From Muribaculaceae bacterium (GTDB lineage Bacteria > Bacteroidota > Bacteroidia > Bacteroidales > Muribaculaceae): a DNA stretch of 16,107 nucleotides. The stretch is taken from positions 1 through 16,107 of the forward strand of contig JAFLTK010000243.1 in assembly GCA_022511505.1 (NCBI GenBank), in the 5' to 3' direction. Below are positions 1-7,163 of the stretch, one piece after another. A program made the translations under genes and the position numbers. The notes beneath the pieces were generated by a model. The model did not search any database and was not told where the DNA came from. It saw nothing but the letters and a program-made list of their open reading frames with translations. Position 1 is the first letter of the stretch. Every line of letters begins with the position of its first letter.

Positions 1-485
1 ATATAATGTGTATCGGCAAGGGCTTGACAGCCGGCTACTTGACAATGAGCGCCGTGCTGACCACTCGCGAGGTTGCCGACACCATCTCGCGCGGCGAGGC
101 CGGGGTGCTGATGCACGGCCCGACTTTTATGGGCAATCCCCTCGCCTGTGCCATCGCCGTCGAGTCGATTAAGATGCTCGCCGAGCAGGATATGGCCGCT
201 CGCATTGCCCGGATTGAGGCCGCGATGAGGAAACGGCTCGAGCGGGCTCGCGGGCTCGACAATGTGGCCGACGTCCGCGTGCTCGGTAGTATCGGCGTGG
301 TCGAGACCACGACGCCCGTCGACGTCGGCCGGTTCCAGCGCCGATGTGTCGACCGCGGTGTCTGGATACGCCCCTTTGGCAACAACGTGTATATCATGCC
401 TCCCTATATAATTAGCGATGAGGAACTTGCGACTCTTTGCGAGGCGCTTGTCGACCTCGTCGCTGAATTTCAACCCGGCCAATGA
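1..485 (+). CDS. bioA: adenosylmethionine-8-amino-7-oxononanoate aminotransferase, C-terminal part (5' end outside window)
   Basis: PLP-dependent class III aminotransferase that transfers the amino group of S-adenosylmethionine to KAPA to give DAPA, the penultimate stage of biotin synthesis; cytosolic. The reading frame is open from the left edge, so the first Met (base 6) is internal and the gene is partial. The motif CIGKGLTAGYL contains the expected PLP lysine (codon 18-20). It is followed by TTREVADTISRGEAG and the family signature MHGPTFMGNPLACAIA, all diagnostic of BioA as opposed to other class III aminotransferases. The C-terminus (IMPPYIISDEEL) is normal. The stop overlaps the bioF start by 4 nt (ATGA), which indicates translational coupling in a bioA-bioF-bioGC operon. 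The operon promoter lies outside the window. Confidence 0.95.
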   Translation, partial: IMCIGKGLTAGYLTMSAVLTTREVADTISRGEAGVLMHGPTFMGNPLACAIAVESIKMLAEQDMAARIARIEAAMRKRLERARGLDNVADVRVLGSIGVVETTTPVDVGRFQRRCVDRGVWIRPFGNNVYIMPPYIISDEELATLCEALVDLVAEFQPGQ

Positions 486-1624
486 GCAGTTATCGCCAAC
501 TTCTGGATACTCTTGCCGCCGGCGGCAACTTGCGCCGACTGCCCGACGATGCCTCGGCCGGACTCGTTGACCTGTCGTCCAACGACTACCTGGGCATCGG
601 CGCCAACGAGGCGCTGATGGAGCATTTCCTCAGCCATGCCTCGGGCCGGGAACGACTGCTGACGTCGGCCGCCTCTCGGTTGCTTGCCGCCGTGCAAACG
701 CCCTATCACGCGTTGGAACAGCGGCTCGCCGCGCTGACGGGCACTGCCCGCGCGGTGCTGTTCAACAGCGGCTATCACGCCAACAGCGGCCTACTGCCGG
801 CCCTCGCAACGGCGGGGACACATATCGTGGCCGACCGCCTCGTTCACGCGAGCATTATTGACGGCATGCGCCTTGCCGGCGTACCCTTTGCGCGCGCCCG
901 TCACAACGATGCCGCCCATCTTGAGCGGCTCACCCGGCGCGCCCTCGACGCCGGCGCCACGCGCGTCATCATCGTCGTCGAGAGTGTCTACTCGATGGAC
1001 GGCGACCGCGCCCCCCTTGAGGAGATTATCGACATCAAAGAGCGAGCCGGGAGCGACCGCGTGATGATATATGTCGATGAGGCACACGCGCTTGGCGTCC
1101 TCGGGCCGCAAGGACTCGGGCTCGTTGCCGCCTCGCCGCGTCGGGCGATGGTCGACGTCATTATAGGCACTTTTGGCAAAGCGCTCGCCTCGATGGGCGC
1201 TTTTGCGGCATTTGCCGACGCCGACGTTGCAGAGTGGGCCGTCAACAGTGCGCGAAGCTTGATTTTCTCTACCGCGTTGCCCCCTGTCAACGTCGCGTGG
1301 ACTGCCGCGGCGCTAGAACATTCGCTCGGGATGGACGCCGAGCGACGCCATCTGGCGCGCCTTGGCAAGATTCTCGCCGAGGGTGTGGCCGACATCACCG
1401 GCAACGCCGTCGAGCCGAGCCACATCGTCCCGATTATCGTCGGCGACGCCGCCCGTGCCGTCGCGCTTTCGCGTCAACTTGCCGAGCGCGGTTTCAAGGT
1501 GCTCCCAATCCGCACCCCGACCGTCCCGCCGGGGACCGAGCGCCTGCGCGTATCGCTCAGCGCCGCCCTCGCCGAGGGGGATATAACCCGCTTTCTCTCA
1601 ACGCTTAACGATTTAACCAAATGA
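482..1624 (+). CDS. bioF: 8-amino-7-oxononanoate synthase (KAPA synthase)
   Basis: PLP enzyme of the alpha-oxoamine synthase family that condenses pimeloyl-ACP with L-alanine, releasing CO2 and giving KAPA. At 380 residues it has the usual family length. Visible motifs are LVHASIIDG (substrate/PLP-stacking His, about 125), VDEAHALGVLG (PLP-binding Asp, about 199) and IIGTFGKALAS with the Schiff-base Lys at about 233. The usual GSGGSRL-like loop reads TSAASRLL here, a mild departure. The chosen start is the ATG in the ATGA overlap with bioA; the gene ends in another ATGA overlap with the bioG-bioC fusion, so the three genes are probably one translationally coupled unit. KAPA could in principle be confused with 2-amino-3-ketobutyrate ligase, but the biotin neighbours settle the assignment. 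Confidence 0.95.
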   Translation: MSSYRQLLDTLAAGGNLRRLPDDASAGLVDLSSNDYLGIGANEALMEHFLSHASGRERLLTSAASRLLAAVQTPYHALEQRLAALTGTARAVLFNSGYHANSGLLPALATAGTHIVADRLVHASIIDGMRLAGVPFARARHNDAAHLERLTRRALDAGATRVIIVVESVYSMDGDRAPLEEIIDIKERAGSDRVMIYVDEAHALGVLGPQGLGLVAASPRRAMVDVIIGTFGKALASMGAFAAFADADVAEWAVNSARSLIFSTALPPVNVAWTAAALEHSLGMDAERRHLARLGKILAEGVADITGNAVEPSHIVPIIVGDAARAVALSRQLAERGFKVLPIRTPTVPPGTERLRVSLSAALAEGDITRFLSTLNDLTK

Positions 1625-3015
1625 TATTACACCGGTTAACAGCAACATCGAGTCGCCGCGCACTGCTATTTTTCGCCGGCTGGGGCATGGACCCGCGGCC
1701 GTTCAGCACGCTCGCCGTCGGGGGATATGACGTGTGGCTGGTCTATGACTACACCGACGCGTCTCTCGACACGGCGCCGCTCGTCGGCTATGACGAGGTT
1801 GTTGTTACTGCGTGGAGTTATGGCGTCGCTATGGCGGCAGTTGCGCTTGAGGGAACCTCGTTGCCCGTTACGCGACGCGTGGCCGTCAACGGCACGATGC
1901 ACCCCATCGACCGCCGCCGAGGCATACCCGAGGTCATTTTTAACCGCACTCTCGCGAGCCTCAACGCCGAGACGCTCGCCGATTTCAACGTCCGCATGGC
2001 CGGCTCGCTCCCGGCCGCCGAGCGGTTTGAAGCAATCGCCCCGAGTCGCTCAATCGAGTCGCTCCGCGCCGAACTTGAGGCAATCGGCAACGTAGCGCGT
2101 CGCGGCATCCCACCGTTCCGCTGGGACGAAGCCGTCATCGCCTCCCACGACCGCATTATCCCCACCGAGGCCCAGCGCCATGCGTGGATTGACGGCACCG
2201 CGACCATCGTCACTGAGATTGCCGGAAACCACTGGCTCAATTTTGACGACCTGCTGCCCCATTTGATTGTTGATAAATCGCTTGTAGCCAGTCGGTTTGA
2301 ACGTTCAGCCTCGAGCTATGACCTCAACGCGAGCGTTCAGCAACTCGTTGCCGAGCGTCTGGCCGACTTAGTGCTGCCGATACTACCCGATGGCGCCCGC
2401 ATTTTTGAGGCCGGGGCCGGAACCGGCACACTGACCCGACTACTTGCCGTGTCGCCACGAGTCGCCGCCATCACCGCCGTCGATATTGCCGACGTGATGA
2501 AGCCCGTCGACAGCAAGGTGCATATTGAGAGCATTGTTGCCGACGCCGAAGTAGCGATAAAGTCCATAAGGCCCGGCAGTTATGACACCTTCATCTCGGC
2601 CAGCGCCATGCAGTGGTTCAACTCGCCGCGCCTCTATCTTGAGCGCGCCGCCGAGGTTATTCCGCCCGGCGGTATCGTCGCCTTTGCCACCTACGGCGCC
2701 CGAAATTTCGTCGAACTCGACTCGCTGATCCCGCGCCGGCGCCGATTTCCCGACATGGAGCAGTGGGCCGAGATGTTGCCTCCGTCATTGAAACTGATAC
2801 ACGCCTCGTCAGAAGTAATTGTCAGCCGTTTCGACTCTCCAACCGACATCCTCCGCCACATGAAGCACACCGGCGTCAACGCCGTCTTCAGCACTCTGTC
2901 GCCAACCGCTTTCATTCGCAACTACCCCTCCCAAAACACCCTAACCTATAATCCCGTCTGGATTGTAGCAAGAAAACTAATGCCCCAACCGGCAGAGATT
3001 AGACGAGATGTTTAA
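1621..3015 (+). CDS. bifunctional BioG-BioC fusion: pimeloyl-ACP methyl ester esterase + malonyl-ACP O-methyltransferase
   Basis: A 464-residue two-domain protein. Residues about 1-215 match the BioG (DUF452) alpha/beta-hydrolase: LLFFAGWGMD near the N-terminus, a nucleophile elbow AWSYG with Ser about 66, SHDRIIP with Asp about 177, and GNHWLNF with His about 204, a complete catalytic triad. Residues about 219-464 are a class I SAM methyltransferase of BioC type: FERSASSYDLNA at its start, glycine-rich motif I EAGAGTGTLTRLL (about 263-275), then VDIAD. BioC methylates malonyl-ACP to open pimelate synthesis through fatty acid synthase, and BioG removes the methyl ester at the end, so both steps sit on one chain. 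Fusions and neighbouring arrangements of bioG and bioC are known in Bacteroidota. It starts within ATGA of bioF. No bioD follows. Confidence 0.92.
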   Translation: MILHRLTATSSRRALLFFAGWGMDPRPFSTLAVGGYDVWLVYDYTDASLDTAPLVGYDEVVVTAWSYGVAMAAVALEGTSLPVTRRVAVNGTMHPIDRRRGIPEVIFNRTLASLNAETLADFNVRMAGSLPAAERFEAIAPSRSIESLRAELEAIGNVARRGIPPFRWDEAVIASHDRIIPTEAQRHAWIDGTATIVTEIAGNHWLNFDDLLPHLIVDKSLVASRFERSASSYDLNASVQQLVAERLADLVLPILPDGARIFEAGAGTGTLTRLLAVSPRVAAITAVDIADVMKPVDSKVHIESIVADAEVAIKSIRPGSYDTFISASAMQWFNSPRLYLERAAEVIPPGGIVAFATYGARNFVELDSLIPRRRRFPDMEQWAEMLPPSLKLIHASSEVIVSRFDSPTDILRHMKHTGVNAVFSTLSPTAFIRNYPSQNTLTYNPVWIVARKLMPQPAEIRRDV

Positions 3016-3034
3016 CGAGAATAATCACGCAGAA

Positions 3035-3109
3035 GATTAGTAGTCCCACTTCCAGCGGCGCAGGAAGGCTTGGGATTTGTGTATTTCTTTGTACATGACG
3101 ATGTCTTCC
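3035..3109. repeat. 75-bp direct repeat, left copy (hutH 3'-end sequence)
   Basis: Matches 4905-4979 in the same orientation at 74 of 75 positions; the only difference is t at 3082 against g at 4952. The right copy is the authentic 3' end of hutH. Identity breaks down at 3110, and to the left of 3035. The two copies are 1,870 bp apart and bracket the AT-rich gene at 3209-4864. Within the repeat, cttcc (3049-3053) and ggaag (3063-3067) form a 5-bp inverted repeat around a 9-nt spacer, a geometry that would suit a tyrosine recombinase core site, although it may be coincidental. Confidence 0.95.
3037..3109 (-). pseudogene. fossil of the hutH 3' end (last 23 codons plus stop)
   Basis: Read on the minus strand this encodes EDIVMYKEIHKSQAFLRRWK followed by WDY and TAA, exactly the C-terminus of the complete HutH at 4907-6409. 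The one nucleotide difference is synonymous (ATA against ATC, Ile). Upstream in the same frame the next two codons (ATC CGG, Ile-Arg) still resemble the HutH codons (ATT CAG, Ile-Gln); after that similarity is lost and an in-frame stop lies a few codons further out. There is no start region, so this is not a functional gene. It marks where hutH ended before the intervening DNA was gained, or a tail carried in with it. Confidence 0.9.
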
Positions 3110-3208
3110 CGGATATTGTATTTAGCCTAAACATGTATCATCTCGCGGTAAGATATATATTATTGAATGTCAAGATTATACAGTTGTAGCTATCCAATTT
3201 CTCTCCCC

Positions 3209-4864
3209 TTACTGCTCTTTTAGGGAAGATATAAGATAGTAACTTGTCCATCGATTTGAACCTCGTCGTCCAATTATTCCATCCTCCTCCAATCTCAAAA
3301 TCTGAGCTTTGTATCGTTTCACACTTATCTCAGAACCGATACGTTCTCTTATATCTGATAACTTAGCCTCTTTGTAAAGCTTTAGGTCTTCGATAATCAA
3401 TTCTTTAAGTCTATAATCCTCTATTCTTTTGAGAGATGTAGTTCCTCGGTATGCAGATTCCTGTAGGAGCGTAGAGTTAACACGATACTCTATGCCTCTA
3501 CTTCTCACATTTCTACTTATTACAAGGCCTTGCTTGATTAAAGGCAGAAGCCATGGTCTCAGTGCTTCTGAATCATTTAACTCCAAGAGTCTTTCTAATT
3601 CTCTTGCCGTAATGGATTCATACATCGCTACTAATCCCAAACATATAGTTTGTTTTTGCCTAAGTTGATAGTTCTTTCCAACAAAATCCATTAGTTCAAG
3701 TACTTTACTATTATGGATTCTCCGAAACACTTTAACTGATACGAAATCATCACCCTCAAAAACTATGGGTACATTTTTCCCATGCTGGAGCAGAATCTCA
3801 TACATTTTATCATATCCCGACCCTTCAATATCAACATATTTTAGAGCTCTCATCAAATTAGCATAATTGGGATTTCTTTTCTTCGATTTATGCAAAATAT
3901 TTTCTGGTGTTACACCAAAAGGGAGCCGCCCTGGATTAACAATCTCAATATGGTCGGGGTGAATATTTATAAATATATCTCCAGTGATAGCATAAGAGCG
4001 ATGTACTTCTGCATTACAAATGAGCTCGCGTATTACATCCTTGTCGTATGCCATGACATTTTTTCGGAATAGGCCATCGCTTATTTCTTGGCTCTCTTTC
4101 CAATCAGGTATGGTCTGCCAAACTTGTTCAATAATCTCATCAGGAGAATTCATCAAATCATCCCAAGTCCATTTATTGATTTTTTCACCATATTCATCAT
4201 ATTTAAAACACTGGAGAGTAGGTGCGTTAGAGATTCTTTGTCTTTGGGACTGAGTTCCCAAAAATGTTACACCAAGATAGGTCATCAAATCGTTGTTTTC
4301 TCCGATGAGTGCAAAATAACGTAATAATTCATTATCAGTCTTTTCTTTCACAAAGTTTGAAACGCGATCAGAAGATCTTAAGGACCTCAGAAGGTAGTCT
4401 AATCTTAATGGATTACATTCTGAGATACTATAATTTGAAATTTGAAGTTCCCAATTATAACCGCCCTTGTCCTCTGCAAGCCGATGCAAGCCTTCCCCTG
4501 TTATGGGCACGCACTTATCACCGCTACGCATAAAAACTCTTCCATCACTTGTAGTCGACATTACGGCTGAACGACGGATATAGAGCAAGATTGTTTCGCC
4601 CCCGTTAGTATAAACCTTCTTTTCGGCAGATATCTGAACTCCATTAGTTTTCCCGTTGATATTGTTTACCAAAGAAACAAGTAGTGAATCAGAAATCTTT
4701 TGATTCACTTTGGGGCAATCTACACCATCTTCTATGCCGAATTCGATGATACCTCCTTCTGCATTGCTAAAACCGACCACGTCTTTGACGATTTCTTTCC
4801 AATCTATCTTCTGTGAAGTAATAGTCAAGAGTGATTTTTTATCGTATAACGAATTTTCAGTCAT
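3209..4864 (-). CDS. AlbA_2/Schlafen-type putative ATP-binding protein with RecG-like HATPase_c_4 and winged-helix C-terminus
   Basis: 551 residues, function unknown. The N-terminal part (about 20-130) resembles the AlbA_2 (Schlafen-related, formerly 'divergent AAA-4') domain: VVGFSNAEGGIIEFGIEDG at about 29-47 and a later FMRSGDKCVPIT. The middle (about 270-380) matches the HATPase_c_4 region of the same protein class: VIRELICNAEVHRSY, EIVNPGRLPFGVTPENI, and GSGYDKMYE. The C-terminal 160 residues look like winged-helix DNA-binding segments. Related proteins are annotated as transcriptional regulators, RNA-binding or ATP-binding proteins, and Schlafen-type domains occur in some anti-phage systems; a defence role is inference. 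It is strongly AT-rich, lies 40 nt downstream of hutH on the same strand with no convincing promoter of its own, and is bracketed by the 75-bp repeat. The start is the ATG at 4864; no upstream in-frame alternative is attractive. Confidence 0.75.
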   Translation of the reverse strand: MTENSLYDKKSLLTITSQKIDWKEIVKDVVGFSNAEGGIIEFGIEDGVDCPKVNQKISDSLLVSLVNNINGKTNGVQISAEKKVYTNGGETILLYIRRSAVMSTTSDGRVFMRSGDKCVPITGEGLHRLAEDKGGYNWELQISNYSISECNPLRLDYLLRSLRSSDRVSNFVKEKTDNELLRYFALIGENNDLMTYLGVTFLGTQSQRQRISNAPTLQCFKYDEYGEKINKWTWDDLMNSPDEIIEQVWQTIPDWKESQEISDGLFRKNVMAYDKDVIRELICNAEVHRSYAITGDIFINIHPDHIEIVNPGRLPFGVTPENILHKSKKRNPNYANLMRALKYVDIEGSGYDKMYEILLQHGKNVPIVFEGDDFVSVKVFRRIHNSKVLELMDFVGKNYQLRQKQTICLGLVAMYESITARELERLLELNDSEALRPWLLPLIKQGLVISRNVRSRGIEYRVNSTLLQESAYRGTTSLKRIEDYRLKELIIEDLKLYKEAKLSDIRERIGSEISVKRYKAQILRLEEDGIIGRRGSNRWTSYYLISSLKEQ

Positions 4865-4904
4865 AATGACATTTTTAATTTGAGGGCGGGGGAAATATAT
4901 ACAC

Positions 4905-4979
4905 GATTAGTAGTCCCACTTCCAGCGGCGCAGGAAGGCTTGGGATTTGTGGATTTCTTTGTACATGACGATGTCTTCC
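4905..4979. repeat. 75-bp direct repeat, right copy (authentic hutH 3' end)
   Basis: Partner of 3035-3109 with one mismatch. It spans the last codons and stop of hutH plus 2 nt beyond the stop (to the left on the plus strand). The inverted repeat cttcc/ggaag falls at 4919-4923 and 4933-4937. The repeat limit just past the stop codon is what is expected of an element that inserts in a gene's 3' end and rebuilds it. Confidence 0.95.
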
Positions 4980-6409
4980 TGAATGAAGGGGACCTCGTTG
5001 CGGTAGGCTTTGATGAAGCGCTCGATGTAGGGCGATGATTTCAACGGGCGGCGGAAGTCGATGCCCTGGGCGGCGTTCATCAACTCGATGGCGAGGATGA
5101 GCTCGAGGTTGTCCATGACTTTGTAGAGTTTGGTGGCGGCGTTGGCACCCATGGAGACGTGGTCCTCCTGGCCGTTGGACGACACGATGGAGTCGGACGA
5201 CGCTGCATAGCAGTACATTTTGTTTTGGCTAACCATCGAGGCGGCGGCATACTGCGGAATCATGAAGCCGGAGTTCAGTCCCGGCTCGGCGACGAGGAAC
5301 TCGGGTAGTCCGCGCAGGCCCATGATAAGTTGGGCGACGCGGCGCTCGGAGATGTTGCCGAGTTCGGCCATAGCGACGGCGAGGTAGTCATAGACGAGCG
5401 CGAGGGGTTGGCCGTGGAAGTTACCGCCCGAAATGATGAGGTCTTCGTCCGGGAAAATAGTGGGGTTGTCAGTGACCGAGTTGATTTCGGTAACGAGGAC
5501 GCGCTCGGCGTGGGCGATGGCGTCCTTGGTAGCGCCGTGGACCTGAGGAATACAGCGGAACGAGTAGGGGTCTTGAACGTGCTTCTTGGGGCGGTTGATG
5601 ATTTCGCTACCCTCGAGCAGGCGGCAGAACACGCGGCCGGTTTCAATCTGGCCGGGGTGGGGGCGCATCTGCTGGATAGAGGGGTGGAACGGGGCAAGCA
5701 GTCCGTCAAAGGCTTCGAGCGAGCAGGCGGCGATAACGTCGGCCTCGCGGCTGAGACGCTTGGCGCGAAGCAAGGCAAAGACACCGTTGGCGCTCATAAA
5801 CTGGGTGCCGTTGAGCAGCGCCAGGCCTTCCTTGCTCTTGAGTTTTATCGGCTCCCAGCCAAACTCGTCGAGCACGTTGATGGCCTCGCAACGTTTCCCT
5901 TTATAGTAGACGTCGCCAACGCCGATGAGCGGCAGAAACAGGTTGGCGAGAGGCGCCAGGTCGCCCGACGCGCCGAGCGAACCGCGGTCATAAACGATTG
6001 GCAACACGTCGTTGTTGAAGAAGTCGATAATGCGCTGAACGGTAATGAGTTGTACGCCCGAGTGTCCGAGCGACAAAGCGTGGGCTTTCAACAGGAACAT
6101 CAGTTTGACGATGACGTGGGGCATCTCGGTGCCGACGCTGCAGGCGTGGCTCTTGACGAGGTTCTCTTGGAGGGTAGACAGGTCGTCGAGCGATATGTTT
6201 TTGTTGCACAGCGAGCCAAAGCCGGTGGTGATACCATAGAGTGGTTCGGTCGACTCTTCGATTTTGCGGTCAAGATACTCGCGGCAGCGCTCGATGCGCT
6301 CGGTAGCCTCGGGGGCGAGTTCGAGTTTGAGGTTTTCTGTGATGATGCGGTCGATGTCTTCCATCGTGAGCGGCCCTGCACCTATTTGATATATGTTGGT
6401 CTTTTTCAT
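4907..6409 (-). CDS. hutH: histidine ammonia-lyase (histidase)
   Basis: Deaminates L-histidine non-oxidatively to urocanate and ammonia, the first step of histidine degradation; cytosolic homotetramer in the family. The 500-residue length is typical. Visible signatures: YGITTGFGSL (about 58-67, active-site Tyr), and GSLGASGDLAPLANL with the Ala147-Ser148-Gly149 triad that cyclises to the MIO electrophile. SVTDNPTIF and the QEDHVSMGA motif further on are also present. It starts 6 nt after the fchA stop and is the last hut gene of the operon. The extreme C-terminus (LRRWKWDY) is duplicated at 3037-3109. Downstream, 40 nt separates it from the AT-rich AlbA_2-type gene on the same strand, so read-through into that gene is plausible. 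Aromatic ammonia-lyases share the fold, but the hut context makes histidase by far the best call. Confidence 0.97.
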   Translation of the reverse strand: MKKTNIYQIGAGPLTMEDIDRIITENLKLELAPEATERIERCREYLDRKIEESTEPLYGITTGFGSLCNKNISLDDLSTLQENLVKSHACSVGTEMPHVIVKLMFLLKAHALSLGHSGVQLITVQRIIDFFNNDVLPIVYDRGSLGASGDLAPLANLFLPLIGVGDVYYKGKRCEAINVLDEFGWEPIKLKSKEGLALLNGTQFMSANGVFALLRAKRLSREADVIAACSLEAFDGLLAPFHPSIQQMRPHPGQIETGRVFCRLLEGSEIINRPKKHVQDPYSFRCIPQVHGATKDAIAHAERVLVTEINSVTDNPTIFPDEDLIISGGNFHGQPLALVYDYLAVAMAELGNISERRVAQLIMGLRGLPEFLVAEPGLNSGFMIPQYAAASMVSQNKMYCYAASSDSIVSSNGQEDHVSMGANAATKLYKVMDNLELILAIELMNAAQGIDFRRPLKSSPYIERFIKAYRNEVPFIQEDIVMYKEIHKSQAFLRRWKWDY

Positions 6410-6415
6410 GGGGGG

Positions 6416-7042
6416 TTAGATTTTAGCGTTGGCAATTTCGAGTACTTGCTTTTCCATCTCGATAGCGCGAGCCTCGAGCGTGGTGACCTCGGCGGCGGTG
6501 GATGCAACAAAGTCGGCATCGGTTATCGAGCCGAGGTTTATCTTGACGTTGAGCAGTGCGCCGAGGATGGCGGTACGGGCAGCCATTGCGGCCACGGCGG
6601 CGTCGGTGATGGCGTTGGTGTTACCCTTGGTGGCGACGAGCGCAATGTAGGGGAAAATGTCGGTCACACGACGAGCCACCTCGAGGGGCACGATAGCCGC
6701 CTGACGCGTGGCGTCCTGAATGGCGCCGGCACGAACGCGGCGCTCGTCGTCGGTCTCTTTAGGCAACTTAAATGCGGCCATAACAGCGGCGTATGCGTGG
6801 CTGTCGCGGTCAATATCGTCGGTCAACGCCTCGACCTGAGGAGTAAGGGTGTCGATGACGTCAAGCATCTCGGCCTCAACGTCGGCATATTTTTTGCGGC
6901 CTGCTGTCAGTCGTGCAACCATGCAGCCGAGCGACGCTGCCAGTGCGCCGCAAAGAGCCGAGACGCTGCCGCCCCCGGGAACAGGATCGACCGACATGAC
7001 TCGGTCCATGAAATCAGTGATTGTGCTATTTGAAAAGTCCAT
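6416..7042 (-). CDS. fchA: formimidoyltetrahydrofolate cyclodeaminase (FTCD C-terminal domain type, free-standing)
   Basis: A 208-residue all-helical protein of the FTCD_C family. It converts 5-formimino-THF, produced by the formiminotransferase, to 5,10-methenyl-THF and ammonia, feeding the histidine one-carbon unit into the folate pool. Recognisable features: the conserved N-terminal segment VDPVPGGGSVSALCGALAASL (about 19-39), followed by helical Ala-rich sequence, and a Lys-Glu-rich middle. In animals this activity is fused to the transferase; here it is a separate gene, separated from ftcD by hutI. It ends 6 nt before hutH and begins 121 nt after hutI, a gap filled by palindromic repeats. 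Confidence 0.93.
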   Translation of the reverse strand: MDFSNSTITDFMDRVMSVDPVPGGGSVSALCGALAASLGCMVARLTAGRKKYADVEAEMLDVIDTLTPQVEALTDDIDRDSHAYAAVMAAFKLPKETDDERRVRAGAIQDATRQAAIVPLEVARRVTDIFPYIALVATKGNTNAITDAAVAAMAARTAILGALLNVKINLGSITDADFVASTAAEVTTLEARAIEMEKQVLEIANAKI

Positions 7043-7052
7043 CGTTTTAATA

Positions 7053-7163
7053 TTTAAGTCTCGCTTGCTCGACTTAAAGTTTAGAGAGTTTAAAGTTTAG
7101 AGTTTAGGGTGTTCTTTAAACTTATAAACTCATTAACTTCAACTTGAGCTTGCGAATGTTGAA
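7053..7163. repeat. nested palindromic intergenic element between hutI and fchA
   Basis: AT-rich non-coding stretch built of short repeats. tttaagtc (7053-7060) and gacttaaa (7071-7078) form an 8-bp hairpin with a 10-nt loop. The 13-nt unit ttaaagtttagag occurs at 7074-7086 and again at 7090-7102. agtttaaag (7087-7095) pairs with ctttaaact (7114-7122). ttcaac (7138-7143) pairs with gttgaa (7158-7163), and the loops of the two outer hairpins look like imperfect complements (tcgcttgctcga and ttgagcttgcga). The whole looks like a REP- or MITE-like cassette. In the transcript it would sit between hutI and fchA and could attenuate or stabilise the distal mRNA; that role is inference. Confidence 0.7.

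Larger units (their letters stand above)
3035..4904. mobile_element. putative 1.87-kb insertion at the hutH 3' end, bounded by direct repeats
   Basis: One repeat copy plus the intervening DNA. The equivalent alternative boundaries are 3110-4979. The insert carries one AT-rich gene (3209-4864) whose base composition and codon use differ visibly from the GC-rich bio and hut genes on either side. hutH remains intact because a full 3' end is present on the hut side. No integrase or transposase lies inside, so if this is a mobile unit it is moved in trans, is a decayed island, or was acquired by homologous recombination with a donor that carries the gene next to hutH. The repeat is seen directly; mobility is inference. 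Confidence 0.6.

Noticed and set aside
1818..2240. Minus-strand frames inside the bioG-bioC fusion and bioF
   Set aside because: Shadows of conserved coding sequence in GC-rich DNA with Ser/Arg/Ala-rich translations.
3110..3208. Remaining part of the hutH fossil or a small gene
   Set aside because: Beyond two codons similarity to hutH disappears and stops occur in frame; no other coding signal or clear hairpin is visible.
5330..7033. 567-codon open frame on the plus strand, opposite hutH and fchA
   Set aside because: It is antisense to two well-recognised genes across most of their length. Long opposite-strand frames are expected with this GC-rich codon use; the translation resembles no family and is Gly/Val/Asp-rich.
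7053..7163. CRISPR-like repeat array
   Set aside because: The 13-nt unit occurs only twice with a 3-nt gap; there are no regular spacers and no cas genes.
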